Assembly: GCA_036280655.1 (NCBI GenBank)
Contig: DASUQI010000003.1
Span: forward strand, 1-64,000
Direction of reading: 5' to 3'
DNA from: DASSJM01 sp036280655
GTDB taxonomy: Bacteria; Actinomycetota; UBA4738; HRBIN12
Length of the DNA: 64,000 nt
Shown here: positions 50,441-59,404 of the stretch, one piece after another
Position numbering within the stretch: position 1 is the first letter of the stretch
Layout of the letters: each line of letters begins with the position of its first letter
Made by a program: the position numbers and the translations under genes
The notes under the pieces: generated by a model
Database searches by the model: none
What the model was told of the DNA's origin: nothing
What the model saw: the letters and a program-made list of their open reading frames with translations, nothing else

Positions 50441-52981
50441 ATGAGGCTCAACCCCGAGTCCATCGCACGTGCGAGCAGCAGGCACCCCTGGCGCACCGTC
50501 GCGGTCTGGCTCGTGATCTTCGTGCTGGCCGGCGCGTCGAGTTCGGCGTTGCTGGGGTCGGCGCTCACGACCGACATCGACTTCACGAACACGCCCGAGG
50601 CGAAGGAGGCGCAGCAGATCCTCGAGCAACGGCGCCTCGAGCAGGACATCGTGACGGAGAACTGGATCATCGCCGGTTCCGAGGAGGGCGCCGTCGAGGA
50701 TCCCGCCTTCGTCGAGACGGTGAACACGGCGCTCCAGGAACTGAACGCGCTGGGTCCCGACGCCGTGACCTACGTGCCCCCCGCGTTCCCGCTGCCCGCC
50801 GAGGTGGCCGAGGATCCGCAGACGGCACCGCTCGGACCGTTCCCGTCGGAGGACGGGCAGGCGGTCCTGTTCACCGTGATCATGGCCGGGGACGTCGACG
50901 ACGCCGCCGAGCACGTCGAGGAGGTCGAGGCGATCCGCGAGGAGGCGAACGCCGGCGGGACGCAGGCGTTCATCCTCGGCGAGGCCACGTCGACCGAGGA
51001 CTTCCGGAAGGTCTCGGAGGAGGACCTCCGATTCGGGGAGTCGATCGGCATCGTCGCCGCGATCATCGTCCTGATTGCGGTGTTCGGCGCGCTCATCGCG
51101 GGCGTCACCCCGATCATCATGGCCATCTTCGCGATCTCGGTGACCCTGGGGATCGTCGCGATCATCGGCCAGGTCTGGAAGTTCACGTTCTTCGCCCCGA
51201 ACCTCATCTCGATGATGGGTCTGGCGGTGGGGATCGACTACTCGCTGTTCATCGTGTCGCGGTATCGCGAGGAGCGCGCGAAGGGTGGCGACAAGCTCCG
51301 CGCGATCGGCCGCTCCGGTGCCACGGCGAACCGCGCCGTGTTTTTCAGCGGGCTCACGGTCGTGATCGCCCTGTCGGGCATGCTCCTCGTGCCCACGACG
51401 ATCTTCCGCGGCCTGGCGGGCGGCGCGATCATCGTCGTCCTGGTCTCGGTGGCGGCGTCGATGACGCTCCTGCCGGCGGTGCTTGCCCTGCTCGGAAGGC
51501 CCGCGAAGCGCGTGGGGGCGGATTGGCTCGACTGGCCGTGGATGTCGCGGATCTCGAACGCCCTCGCACTCCTCGGCATGATCGTGGCCGCGGGCGTGGT
51601 CGCGACCCTTGCGTCGGTCGTCGGCGCACCCAGCGCCCTCGTCGGGCTCGCGGGATTCCTCGGGTTCGTCGCTGCTGCGATCCTCCTGACCCGCTGGGTA
51701 CGCAGGGACTCGTCGTGGCTCTCCCGCCGGGTCCGGCACGGCCAGATCGAGCAGGGGCGACCGGGAGGTTTCTGGGACCGGGCCAGCCGGGCCGTGATGG
51801 CCCGTCCGGTGATCAGCCTCGTGCTCTCGGCGAGCTTCCTGATCGTGCTGTCGCTCCCCTTCTGGCTGCAGTCGCACCCCGAGGACGACGGCCGCGGCAT
51901 CAAGCAGGGGCTCTCGGGCATCACCACGCTGCCGGATGACATCCAGACCAAGCAGGCCTTCCTGGCCCTGGTGGAGCACTTCCCCGAGTCGGGCGCGCAG
52001 TCGCCCGCGCAGGTCCTGATCCTGGGCAACCCGACCGACCCGGAGGTGCAGCAGGGGATCGAGGCCCTCGACGCCGAGGTCGCCGACGACCCGCGCCTCG
52101 GGACGCCGGCGGAACCTCGCGCGAGCGAGGACGGAAGCGTCACGCTCGTCGAGATCCCACTCGCGGGGGAGGCGACCGACACCCAGAGCGAGGCGGCGGT
52201 GCTCGCGATCCGCGATCTGCGCGGGACCTACATCCCCGAGGCGTTCTCGGGTTCGGGCGTCCGGGTGCTCGTCGGTGGCGAGACGGCGTTCATCACCGAC
52301 TTCTTCGACGTCTCGAGCGACTACACGCCACTGATCATCGTGATCGTGCTCAGTCTGTCGTTCATCCTGCTCACGGTCGTGTTCCGTTCGTTGGTCGTGC
52401 CGGCCAAGGCGATCGTGATGAACCTGCTCTCGGTCGGAGCCGCGTACGGGCTGATCGTCCTGGTGTTCCAGAAGGGCGGTCCGGCGATCGGCAAGACGAT
52501 CGCGGACGCCTTCGGGTTCCAGCAGACCGATGCGATCGAGGCGTGGCTGCCGCTGTTCCTGTTCTCGATCCTGTTCGGGCTGTCCATGGACTACCACGTG
52601 TTCCTGCTCACGCGGATCCGGGAGGAGTACGACAAGACCCGAGACAACGCCGAGGCGGTCACCTACGGCCTGCGGACGACCGGTGGGATCATCACGGGCG
52701 CCGCGATCATCATGGTCGCCGTCTTCGGGGGGTTCGCGGCCGGCAGGCTGACGGCGCTCGAGGAGATGGGGTTCGGGCTCGCGATCGCGGTCTTGATCGA
52801 CGCCACGATCGTCCGGTCGATCCTCGTCCCGTCGGCGATGAAGCTCCTCGGCGACCGCAACTGGTACCTGCCGAGGTGGCTGCAGTGGCTGCCCGACCTC
52901 GACGTGGAGGGTCACGAGGCCAAGGAGGAGCCGGTTCGGGTCCCCGAGGTCCAGCCCGTGGGAGCTCGCAAGGACGGCTGA
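50441..52981 (+). CDS. MMPL/RND-family exporter
   Basis: An 846-aa membrane transporter with the MmpL two-fold architecture: TM1 (VAVWLVIFVLAGASSSALLG), a large periplasmic loop, then TM2-6 including LISMMGLAVGIDYSLFIVSRYREERAKG. A second half follows with LIIVIVLSLSFILLTVVFRSL, a second loop and LFGLSMDYHVFLLTRIREEYDKT. The GIDYSLF and SMDYHVF segments carry the proton-relay Asp-Tyr pairs. It exports lipids or drugs using proton motive force. The divergent TetR gene and dyad imply inducible repression. A terminator follows. Confidence 0.93.
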   Translation: MRLNPESIARASSRHPWRTVAVWLVIFVLAGASSSALLGSALTTDIDFTNTPEAKEAQQILEQRRLEQDIVTENWIIAGSEEGAVEDPAFVETVNTALQELNALGPDAVTYVPPAFPLPAEVAEDPQTAPLGPFPSEDGQAVLFTVIMAGDVDDAAEHVEEVEAIREEANAGGTQAFILGEATSTEDFRKVSEEDLRFGESIGIVAAIIVLIAVFGALIAGVTPIIMAIFAISVTLGIVAIIGQVWKFTFFAPNLISMMGLAVGIDYSLFIVSRYREERAKGGDKLRAIGRSGATANRAVFFSGLTVVIALSGMLLVPTTIFRGLAGGAIIVVLVSVAASMTLLPAVLALLGRPAKRVGADWLDWPWMSRISNALALLGMIVAAGVVATLASVVGAPSALVGLAGFLGFVAAAILLTRWVRRDSSWLSRRVRHGQIEQGRPGGFWDRASRAVMARPVISLVLSASFLIVLSLPFWLQSHPEDDGRGIKQGLSGITTLPDDIQTKQAFLALVEHFPESGAQSPAQVLILGNPTDPEVQQGIEALDAEVADDPRLGTPAEPRASEDGSVTLVEIPLAGEATDTQSEAAVLAIRDLRGTYIPEAFSGSGVRVLVGGETAFITDFFDVSSDYTPLIIVIVLSLSFILLTVVFRSLVVPAKAIVMNLLSVGAAYGLIVLVFQKGGPAIGKTIADAFGFQQTDAIEAWLPLFLFSILFGLSMDYHVFLLTRIREEYDKTRDNAEAVTYGLRTTGGIITGAAIIMVAVFGGFAAGRLTALEEMGFGLAIAVLIDATIVRSILVPSAMKLLGDRNWYLPRWLQWLPDLDVEGHEAKEEPVRVPEVQPVGARKDG

Positions 52982-53001
52982 GCCGACTCGAGCTCGGCAA
53001 C

Positions 53002-53031
53002 GGAAGGGGTTCCCGTGCGGGGGCCCCTTCC
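53002..53031 (+). terminator. Terminator after the MMPL exporter
   Basis: GGAAGGGG pairs with CCCCTTCC and the inner pairs extend the stem to about 12 bp around a GTGC loop. TCGTTGT follows. Its form is close to the groEL terminator. Confidence 0.8.
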
Positions 53032-53052
53032 TCGTTGTAGGGTCCGAGCGCC

Positions 53053-53988
53053 GTGGAGGATCCTCGCGAACTCGAGCTCCGCGAGGAGCGCGCAGCGCTC
53101 CGTGAGGCGCTCGGCCGGGTCGGCGCGTGGAGCTTCAACCTCGAGGTGCTCTCCGCGTCCGAGGAGGCCGATGCCGTCGCCGAGATCGAATCGCTCGGCT
53201 ACCCCGCGATCTGGTTCCCCGAGAGCGTCGAGAGTCGCGAGGTCTTCAGCCACGCCTCATGGATCCTCGCCAACACCGAGCGGACGATCGCGGCGAGCGG
53301 CATCGCCAACATCTGGGCCCGCGACCCGTTCGCGATGGCCAACGGGTGGCGGCTGCTCACCGACGCGTACCCGGGACGATTCCTGCTCGGGATCGGCGTG
53401 AGCCACTCGCCCTCGGTCGCCCGCCGGGGCGGCACGTACGAGCGCCCGTTCTCGACGATGCGGGACTACCTCGACGCGATGGACCGGGCGCCGTCGACGG
53501 CAGCCGAACCGGAGTCGCCGCCCCGGCTCATGCTCGCCGCGCTGGGGCCGAAGATGCTCGGGCTCGCGGCCGAGCGGGCGCTCGGGGCGCACCCGTACTT
53601 CGTCCCGGTCGAGCACACCGCGTTCGCGCGCCAGCGCGTCGGCCCGGGGCCGGTCCTCGCGGTCGAGCAGACGGTCGTGCTCGAGAGCGACCCGTCGGCC
53701 GCCCGATCGATCGCGCGGAGGTTCGGCGTGCGCTACCTGCAGACCGAGAACTACGCGCGCAACCTGAAACGCATGGGCTGGACCGACGCCGACATCGCCG
53801 GGCAGGGCAGCGACGCGATCATCGACGCCGTGATCGCCTGGGGCGACGTCGACCGCATCGCGGTCCGGGTCCGCGAGCACCTGGACGCCGGCGCCGACCA
53901 CGTCGCGGTGCAGGTCGTGGGCGAGGACGACCTCGACCCGTGCCTGAAGGAGCTCCGCGAGCTCGCACCCGCGCTGCTCGAGCTCTAG
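53053..53988 (+). CDS. LLM-class F420-dependent oxidoreductase (TIGR03620 type)
   Basis: A 311-aa luciferase-like barrel: VGAWSFNLEVLSASEEADAVAEIESLGYPAIWFPES, then IASGIANIWARDPFAMANG, FLLGIGVSHSPSV, LAALGPKMLGLAAERALGAHPYFVPVEH and ARNLKRMGWTDADI. These match the probable-F420 TIGR03620 subfamily of mycobacteria and other actinobacteria. The GTG lies 9 nt behind a TAGGGT box. Its presence, with the other LLM gene, suggests the organism makes coenzyme F420. The substrate is unknown. Confidence 0.87.
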   Translation: MEDPRELELREERAALREALGRVGAWSFNLEVLSASEEADAVAEIESLGYPAIWFPESVESREVFSHASWILANTERTIAASGIANIWARDPFAMANGWRLLTDAYPGRFLLGIGVSHSPSVARRGGTYERPFSTMRDYLDAMDRAPSTAAEPESPPRLMLAALGPKMLGLAAERALGAHPYFVPVEHTAFARQRVGPGPVLAVEQTVVLESDPSAARSIARRFGVRYLQTENYARNLKRMGWTDADIAGQGSDAIIDAVIAWGDVDRIAVRVREHLDAGADHVAVQVVGEDDLDPCLKELRELAPALLEL

Positions 53989-54698
53989 CGGGACGCGCGC
54001 GCGAACCGCAGCCGGACGGCCGAGCTCTCGAGCTCCCGCAGGGCGTCGCGCGCGATCCACCGTGCCGATCGCGAGTCGATCGACTCGATCCGCTGGGCCG
54101 TGGCGATGGCCCGCTCGTGCAGGCCCGCGCTCCGCTTGCCGATCTGGCGCAGCGCCCAGGAGACCGCCTTCTTGACGTAGTTGCGCTCGTCGGTGGCCTC
54201 GGCCCGGATCCTCGCCAGGAACGCGTGGAAGTCTCGGTCGGGGCGATCCTTCCGGTGCACGGCCACGCTCGCCATCAGCGCGAAGCCCGCGCGCTTCTCG
54301 AACTCGGGCTGGCGGGCACTCCACTCGAGCGCCTTGTCGAACGCGAACGGTGTGCGGTCGAACAGGTTCATGCAGACCTGATCGCACAGGTCCCAGGAGC
54401 CGAACTCCCGGACCCACGACTCCATCTGGCGCTCGGTGACGGCGTCGGGGTCGTCGACGATCGAGGCGAGGATCCGCGCCTCGTGGATGCCCGAGGCCCA
54501 GAGATCGGCCGCGAGCGCGTGGTCCTTCCCGGGCCCGCGGGCGAGCCGCCGCAACTCGGTCACGGTGACGCCGAGCGCGGTTCGCGTGTCGATCCCGAAC
54601 CGCGCCATGCCCTCGAGGCGCGACTGGTCCGCGAGCTCTTCCAGCGATCGCAACAGGGATCGGGCACGGTCCGTCGCCCGATCGGACGGGGGCGTCAC
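53985..54698 (-). CDS. DNA alkylation repair (AlkD-like) HEAT-repeat protein
   Basis: A 237-aa alpha-helical HEAT-like protein of the AlkD/AlkC-type family. It has GVTVTELRRLARGPGKDHALAADLWASGIHEARILASIVDD, SWDLCDQVCMNLFDRT and NYVKKAVSWALRQIGKRS. AlkD members excise N3- and N7-alkylpurines by pressing on the DNA backbone. The WDLCDQV segment corresponds to the AlkD Trp/Asp region. The downstream-facing gene order puts the small membrane protein upstream of it by 10 nt. Its stop shares CTAG with the LLM gene. Confidence 0.88.
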   Translation of the reverse strand: MTPPSDRATDRARSLLRSLEELADQSRLEGMARFGIDTRTALGVTVTELRRLARGPGKDHALAADLWASGIHEARILASIVDDPDAVTERQMESWVREFGSWDLCDQVCMNLFDRTPFAFDKALEWSARQPEFEKRAGFALMASVAVHRKDRPDRDFHAFLARIRAEATDERNYVKKAVSWALRQIGKRSAGLHERAIATAQRIESIDSRSARWIARDALRELESSAVRLRFARASR

Positions 54699-54708
54699 CG
54701 ACCGACGC

Positions 54709-55002
54709 TTACTTGCGGGGGATCATCGGACCGCCGGGTCCGTCGTCGGGGCGCAGGTTCTGATCGTGGGGCCAGGGACCGACGTCGTAGGCGGACCGCC
54801 GGCGCCGGTCCTGCTCGGTCCGGGTGTCGAACTGGCGCTGGAACTCTCGGAACCGCCGCTTCGCGTACCAGGAGCCGATCCACGCGAGCAGCACGATCGA
54901 GAGGACGAGGGAGAGCACGATCACGAGCGTGACCTCGAGCACCGCGCCAAGCACGCCGGTGAGCGCCGCGACCAGCAGCAGGATCAGGAGGAAAACCAGC
55001 AC
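54709..55002 (-). CDS. Small membrane protein
   Basis: A 97-aa protein with two closely spaced N-terminal hydrophobic helices (VFLLILLLVAALTGVLGAVLEVTLVIVLSLVLSIVLLAWIGSWY) and a basic cytoplasmic tail (KRRFREFQRQFDTRTEQDRRRRSAYDVGPWP). The GTG is 6 nt behind a TAGGAT box, so it is probably leaderless, and the AlkD-like gene follows on the same transcript. It is typical of small actinobacterial envelope proteins; function is unknown. Confidence 0.65.
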   Translation of the reverse strand: MLVFLLILLLVAALTGVLGAVLEVTLVIVLSLVLSIVLLAWIGSWYAKRRFREFQRQFDTRTEQDRRRRSAYDVGPWPHDQNLRPDDGPGGPMIPRK

Positions 55003-55008
55003 CCCTCC

Positions 55009-55014
55009 ATCCTA
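55009..55014 (-). promoter_or_regulatory. -10 box of the small membrane protein gene
   Basis: Minus-strand TAGGAT ends 6 nt before the GTG at 55002. Confidence 0.5.
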
Positions 55015-55076
55015 CGAGCGATCGTGGGCAACCTCGGGCGGCCTATGCTCGCGCCCGGACGAGGGGAGGAGGCGCC

Positions 55077-55361
55077 GTGTACGGGACGCTGGGCCGGATG
55101 ACCCCGAGGGCGGACAAGCGGGACGAGCTCGTCGCGCTGATGAGCGAGCCGCCCGCCGGGGAGGCCGCGAAGGGATACCGGGGGTCGTACCTGCTGAAGG
55201 CCGACGACGGGGACGTGGTCGTCGCCGTGATGTACGAGGACAAGGACGCGTACTTCGCGATGGTCCACGATCCCAAGACCGACGAGAACTTCGGGAAGAT
55301 CGTGGCGCTGCTCGAGGGCGAACCCGCGTGGGCCGACGGGGAGTGGCTGGGTCCGATCTGA
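55077..55361 (+). CDS. ABM-like (dimeric ferredoxin-fold) small protein
   Basis: A 94-aa protein with the beta-alpha-beta layout of antibiotic-biosynthesis-monooxygenase-like domains: YGTLGRMTPRADKRDELVALMSE, GYRGSYLLKADDGDVVVAVMYEDKDAYFAMVHDP. The predicted substrate pocket and catalytic residues cannot be read with confidence. The GTG has a strong GAGGAGG site. It lies 47 nt upstream of the aldehyde dehydrogenase gene and may be cotranscribed. Confidence 0.65.
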   Translation: MYGTLGRMTPRADKRDELVALMSEPPAGEAAKGYRGSYLLKADDGDVVVAVMYEDKDAYFAMVHDPKTDENFGKIVALLEGEPAWADGEWLGPI

Positions 55362-55408
55362 CCGATCGGGCCCGCGGTAGGCTGCAGGCCCCTGACGCCG
55401 GAGGCACC

Positions 55409-56857
55409 GTGGCCGAGACGCTGCAGAACTTCATCGACGGGAAGTGGCTCGACGCCCAGGACGGTGAGCGCTTCGACGTGTTCAACCCGGCCACGGGCGA
55501 GGTGATCGCGACCGCGCCGGACTCGAAGGCCGCCGACGCTGAGCTCGCGGTGAACGCCGCCCGCCGTTCGTTCGACGAGGGCGCGTGGTGGCCGGGGACG
55601 ACGCCGCGGGAGCGGGGCCGGATCCTCCTGCGCGCCGCTGAGATCGTCCGCAGGGAGCACGAACGGCTCGCGCAGATGGAGGCACTCGACTCCGGCAAGC
55701 CGATCGGCGACGCTCGCGAGGACATCGGCGAGGTCGCCTTCATGTTCGAGTACTTCGGCGGGTGGGCGACGAAGATCGACGGCGACGCGCAGCACCTGTC
55801 GGCCGACGCGATGTTCATGGTGTGGAAGGAGCCGATCGGCGTCGCCGTCGGCATCACGCCGTGGAACTACCCGATGATGATGGCGACGCAGAAGCTCGCG
55901 CCCGCGCTCGCGGCGGGGTGCACCTTCGTCCTCAAGCCGCCCGAGCAGACCCCGCTCACCGCGCTCGAGCTGCCGAAGATCCTCGAGGAGGCGGGGCTGC
56001 CGAGCGGCGTCTTCCACGTGGTCACGGGGTTCGGCGAGACGGCGGGTGCACCGCTCGTCGCCGACCCGAGGGTGGACAAGGTGACGTTCACGGGCTCCCG
56101 CGAGGTGGGCAAGCTGATCCAGCGCAACGGGGCCGACACCCTGAAGCACGTCACCCTCGAGCTCGGCGGCAAGTCGCCGAACATCGTGTTCGCCGACGCC
56201 GACCCGGAGGCGGCGTTCGAGGGTTCGGCGAACGGGGTGTTCTGGAACCAGGGGCAGATCTGCTCCGCCGGGACCCGCGTCTACGTCGAGGCGCCCGTCT
56301 ACGACGATGCGGTGAACGCGTTCGTCGACCGCGCCTCCGCGATCGTCCTCGGCGACGGCCTGGACGAGGCGACCGAGATGGGTCCGCTCGTGAGCCTCGA
56401 GCAGCTCGAACGGGTGGAGGGCTACATCGCGGTCGGCGAGCGCGAGGCGAAGCTGGCCGGCCGTGGGAGCCGACCCGACGACGCGCGCCTCGAGCGCGGC
56501 TACTTCGTCCCGCCGACGGTCTTCGCCGACGTCGACAACGCGGCGACGATCGCGCGCGAGGAGATCTTCGGGCCGGTGATGTCCGTGATCCCGTTCAGGG
56601 CGGTCGACGACGTCGTGGCGCTCGCGAACGACAACGAGTACGGCCTCGCCGCGGCCGTGTGGACGAACGACATCAAGAAGGCGATGCTCACGACGCGATC
56701 CCTCCGCGCCGGCGTCGTCTGGATCAACGACACGCAGCCCGCGCCCACCGAGATGCCCTGGGGCGGTTACAAGCAGTCCGGGGTCGGCCGAGAGCTCGGG
56801 AAGGACGGCGTCGAGGACTTCCTCGAGAGCAAGTCGGTCTACGTGAACCTCGGCTGA
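55409..56857 (+). CDS. Aldehyde dehydrogenase (betaine/aminoaldehyde type)
   Basis: A 482-aa NAD(P)-dependent aldehyde dehydrogenase. GITPWNYPMMM, FTGSREVGKLI, general base Glu251 in LELGGKSPN, nucleophile Cys285 in NQGQICSAGTR and EEIFGPVMSVIPF are all present. It resembles betaine-aldehyde and gamma-aminobutyraldehyde dehydrogenases. The polyamine transporter genes downstream suggest oxidation of an aminoaldehyde derived from putrescine or spermidine. The GTG has GGAGG 5 nt upstream and a TAGGCT -10 box at 55378-55383. Confidence 0.92.
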   Translation: MAETLQNFIDGKWLDAQDGERFDVFNPATGEVIATAPDSKAADAELAVNAARRSFDEGAWWPGTTPRERGRILLRAAEIVRREHERLAQMEALDSGKPIGDAREDIGEVAFMFEYFGGWATKIDGDAQHLSADAMFMVWKEPIGVAVGITPWNYPMMMATQKLAPALAAGCTFVLKPPEQTPLTALELPKILEEAGLPSGVFHVVTGFGETAGAPLVADPRVDKVTFTGSREVGKLIQRNGADTLKHVTLELGGKSPNIVFADADPEAAFEGSANGVFWNQGQICSAGTRVYVEAPVYDDAVNAFVDRASAIVLGDGLDEATEMGPLVSLEQLERVEGYIAVGEREAKLAGRGSRPDDARLERGYFVPPTVFADVDNAATIAREEIFGPVMSVIPFRAVDDVVALANDNEYGLAAAVWTNDIKKAMLTTRSLRAGVVWINDTQPAPTEMPWGGYKQSGVGRELGKDGVEDFLESKSVYVNLG

Positions 56858-56903
56858 GCGCCCCGGCGCCCGCACCGGCCGCGGGGTGTATCCTCGCGCG
56901 GTC

Positions 56904-58022
56904 ATGGCTGGCGGAGAGGTCGTCCTCGTCGATCTCGTGAAGCGGTTCGGCGACGTCACGGCGGTCGCCGGGATCAACCTGTCGATGCCGCCCGGCGAGT
57001 TCTTCTCTTTGCTCGGACCCTCGGGGTGCGGGAAGACGACGACGCTGCGGCTGATCGCCGGGTTCGAGCGGCCGGACGAGGGCCAGATCCTGCTCGACGG
57101 GGTCGACGTCGCGCAGACGCCGCCGCACAAGCGCAACGTCAACACGGTGTTCCAGAACTACGCGCTGTTCCCCCACCTGTCCGTGGCCGACAACGTGGGG
57201 TTCGGCCTGCGGTACCAGGATGTCTCGAAGCAGGAAGCGAAGCGCAAGATCGGCGAGGCGCTCGAGCTGGTCCGGCTCCAGGGCTTCGAACGCCGCCGGC
57301 CGTCGCAGCTGTCCGGCGGCCAGCAGCAGCGCGTGGCGCTCGCCCGCGCGCTGATCCTGAACCCGGCCGTCCTGCTCCTCGACGAGCCGCTCGGGGCGCT
57401 CGACGCGAAGCTCCGCAAGGCGCTGCAGATCGAGCTCAAGGCGCTGCAGGAGGAGGTCGGCATCACGTTCATCTACGTGACCCACGACCAGGAGGAGGCG
57501 CTCACGATGAGCGACCGCCTCGCCGTGATGAGCAACGGCCGCGTCGAGCAGATCGGAACGCCCTCCGACGTTTACGAGGAACCGACGACCGCCTACGTCG
57601 CGGACTTCCTCGGCGTCTCAAACCTGATGGACGCCGATGCCGACGGCATGGACGGAGAGGGCCGCGCGAAGATCACGATCGGCGAGTTCGAGCTCGCGGC
57701 CGGTCAGGGCGACGTGGACGCCCGCGGCGCGGTGAAGATCGTGATCCGTCCCGAACGCGTCAGGCTCGAGGAGACCGGAACGAGCGGCGAGAACCGCGTG
57801 CCGGGCATGGTCGACCGCGTCGTCTACGTCGGCTCGACCATGCAGGTGTTCGTGCACCTGGCGCCGGGGCAGACCCTTCAGGCGTGGGTCCAGAACAGCG
57901 GCGAGGGCCTGCCGTACGCGCAGGGCCACCCGGTCTCGGTGCAATTTCCTGTGGAGGCCCTGCGCGTCCTGGCGGACACCGGTGCACCGGCGCCCGACCT
58001 GGAGGACGCCACGACCGCGTAG
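56904..58022 (+). CDS. potA: Polyamine ABC transporter ATP-binding protein
   Basis: A 372-aa ABC ATPase. Walker A GPSGCGKT (38-45), Q-loop TVFQNYALFPH, signature LSGGQQQR (136-143), Walker B VLLLDEP (156-162) and the H-loop VTHDQEEA are intact. The C-terminal TOBE-2 domain (VIRPERVRLEE; VDRVVYVGSTMQVFVHLAPG) is typical of PotA and related spermidine/putrescine importers. A TATCCT box lies 9 nt before the ATG. It forms the energy subunit for the PotB/PotC-like permeases downstream. Confidence 0.92.
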   Translation: MAGGEVVLVDLVKRFGDVTAVAGINLSMPPGEFFSLLGPSGCGKTTTLRLIAGFERPDEGQILLDGVDVAQTPPHKRNVNTVFQNYALFPHLSVADNVGFGLRYQDVSKQEAKRKIGEALELVRLQGFERRRPSQLSGGQQQRVALARALILNPAVLLLDEPLGALDAKLRKALQIELKALQEEVGITFIYVTHDQEEALTMSDRLAVMSNGRVEQIGTPSDVYEEPTTAYVADFLGVSNLMDADADGMDGEGRAKITIGEFELAAGQGDVDARGAVKIVIRPERVRLEETGTSGENRVPGMVDRVVYVGSTMQVFVHLAPGQTLQAWVQNSGEGLPYAQGHPVSVQFPVEALRVLADTGAPAPDLEDATTA

Positions 58023-58072
58023 GTCCGCTCAGACGTTCGCGAACTCGGAGGACGGCGGTCGCGAACCGTGCC

Positions 58073-58099
58073 TTGCGCGGCCGAGCAGGCTGTGATACT
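58073..58099 (+). promoter_or_regulatory. Possible promoter of the polyamine-binding lipoprotein
   Basis: TTGCGC, 15 nt, then GATACT within an extended TGTGATACT. The surrounding 134-bp gap is locally AT-rich and otherwise holds only a Shine-Dalgarno. Confidence 0.4.
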
Positions 58100-58156
58100 C
58101 AAAGTTTCATCGGTTTGAACGGCGAATCAAATGCTGCCCGCGAGGAGGCGCACGCG

Positions 58157-59404
58157 ATGGCACCGCATCCCATGGACCGACGACAGTTCCTCCGGCGCGC
58201 CGGAGGCGCGGCCATCGCGATGCCGAGCCTGACGGCGATCCTGGCCGCCTGCTCGAAGCCGGGCACCTCCGGCGGATCGGGTCCCTCGCCGAGCACGATC
58301 CCGATCGCGACGTACGACAACCCGGTAACGCTCCCGTTCAACCGCGACCCCATTTCCGCGACCACTCCGATCGAGTCGGGGCCGCTCGTCTACTACAACT
58401 GGGCCGACTACATCTACAAGCACGAGGTCAAGAGGTTCGAGGAGAAGTTCGGCGTCGACGTGGAGATCACCACCTTCAACAACATGGAGGAGGGCATCGC
58501 GAAGGTCGAGAGCGGTCAGGTGCAGCCCGACGTCTTCTTCCCCATCAAGGGGTACCTGCGCCGGTTGGTCCAGAACGACCTGATCCAACCCTTGCAGCAT
58601 GAGCTGATCCCCAACATCGAGAACATGTGGCCGGTCTTCTGGCAAGACCCGGGACCGTACTACGATCAGCAGTGGCGATATAGCGTTCCCTACGTGACGT
58701 ACACGTGGGGGGTCGCCTACCGTCGCGATCGCGTGAGCGACGAGGAGCTCGCCGCCCAGGGCTGGGATGCCCTGTGGAACCACGACTATGCGGGTGAGAT
58801 CAGCCTGTACGACTCGTACGGGGACACGATCGCCGTCGCCATCCTCCGGAACGGCAGCCTCGACGTGAACACGGACGATCCCGACCTCATCACGGCCGCC
58901 AAGGATGCGATCCTCCAAACGATCGACGAGAACGGGGCGAAGCTCACGATCAACGGCGTGTACGCCAAGCTACCGGCCGGCGACTACACCGTTGCCGAGG
59001 CCTGGTCGGGCGACATCGTCGGGGCCCAGTGGTATCTGCCTAAGGGCGTGGATTGGGACGTGCTCGGGTACTGGCGTCCGGAGCCGGGAACGAGCATGAC
59101 CGACAACGACCTGATCGCGATCCCGACGGGGGCCAAGAATCCTCGCCTGGCCCACGAGTTCATCAACTTCTTCCTCGACGAACGAGTCAGCTACGACAAC
59201 TTCCGGTACTGGAACGGCTACCAGCCACCCCTGACCTCGCTCGACCCGGACAAGCTGATCGCCGACGGGGTTGTGCCGCCGACCCTCCCGATGGCGGTCG
59301 TGAGTCAGGACATGTTCAGGGAGGACCTGACGCCGTACGAGCTGCGGCCGGAGGACGATCAGCTGTGGCAGGCCGCCTGGACCGAGATCAAGGCGGGTGC
59401 CTGA
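58157..59404 (+). CDS. potD: Polyamine-binding Tat lipoprotein (PotD/PotF type)
   Basis: A 415-aa extracellular binding protein. The Tat motif DRRQFLRRAGG precedes a lipobox TAILAACS (Cys32), so it is a Tat-exported lipoprotein. The periplasmic-binding fold has LVYYNWADYIYKHEVKRFEEKFGVDVEI, QPDVFFPIKGYLRRLVQND, YSVPYVTYTWGVAYRRD, AWSGDIVGAQWYLP and NFRYWNGYQPP, as in spermidine/putrescine binders. GGAGG stands 8 nt before the ATG. It delivers substrate to the PotB/PotC-like channel. Confidence 0.92.
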   Translation: MAPHPMDRRQFLRRAGGAAIAMPSLTAILAACSKPGTSGGSGPSPSTIPIATYDNPVTLPFNRDPISATTPIESGPLVYYNWADYIYKHEVKRFEEKFGVDVEITTFNNMEEGIAKVESGQVQPDVFFPIKGYLRRLVQNDLIQPLQHELIPNIENMWPVFWQDPGPYYDQQWRYSVPYVTYTWGVAYRRDRVSDEELAAQGWDALWNHDYAGEISLYDSYGDTIAVAILRNGSLDVNTDDPDLITAAKDAILQTIDENGAKLTINGVYAKLPAGDYTVAEAWSGDIVGAQWYLPKGVDWDVLGYWRPEPGTSMTDNDLIAIPTGAKNPRLAHEFINFFLDERVSYDNFRYWNGYQPPLTSLDPDKLIADGVVPPTLPMAVVSQDMFREDLTPYELRPEDDQLWQAAWTEIKAGA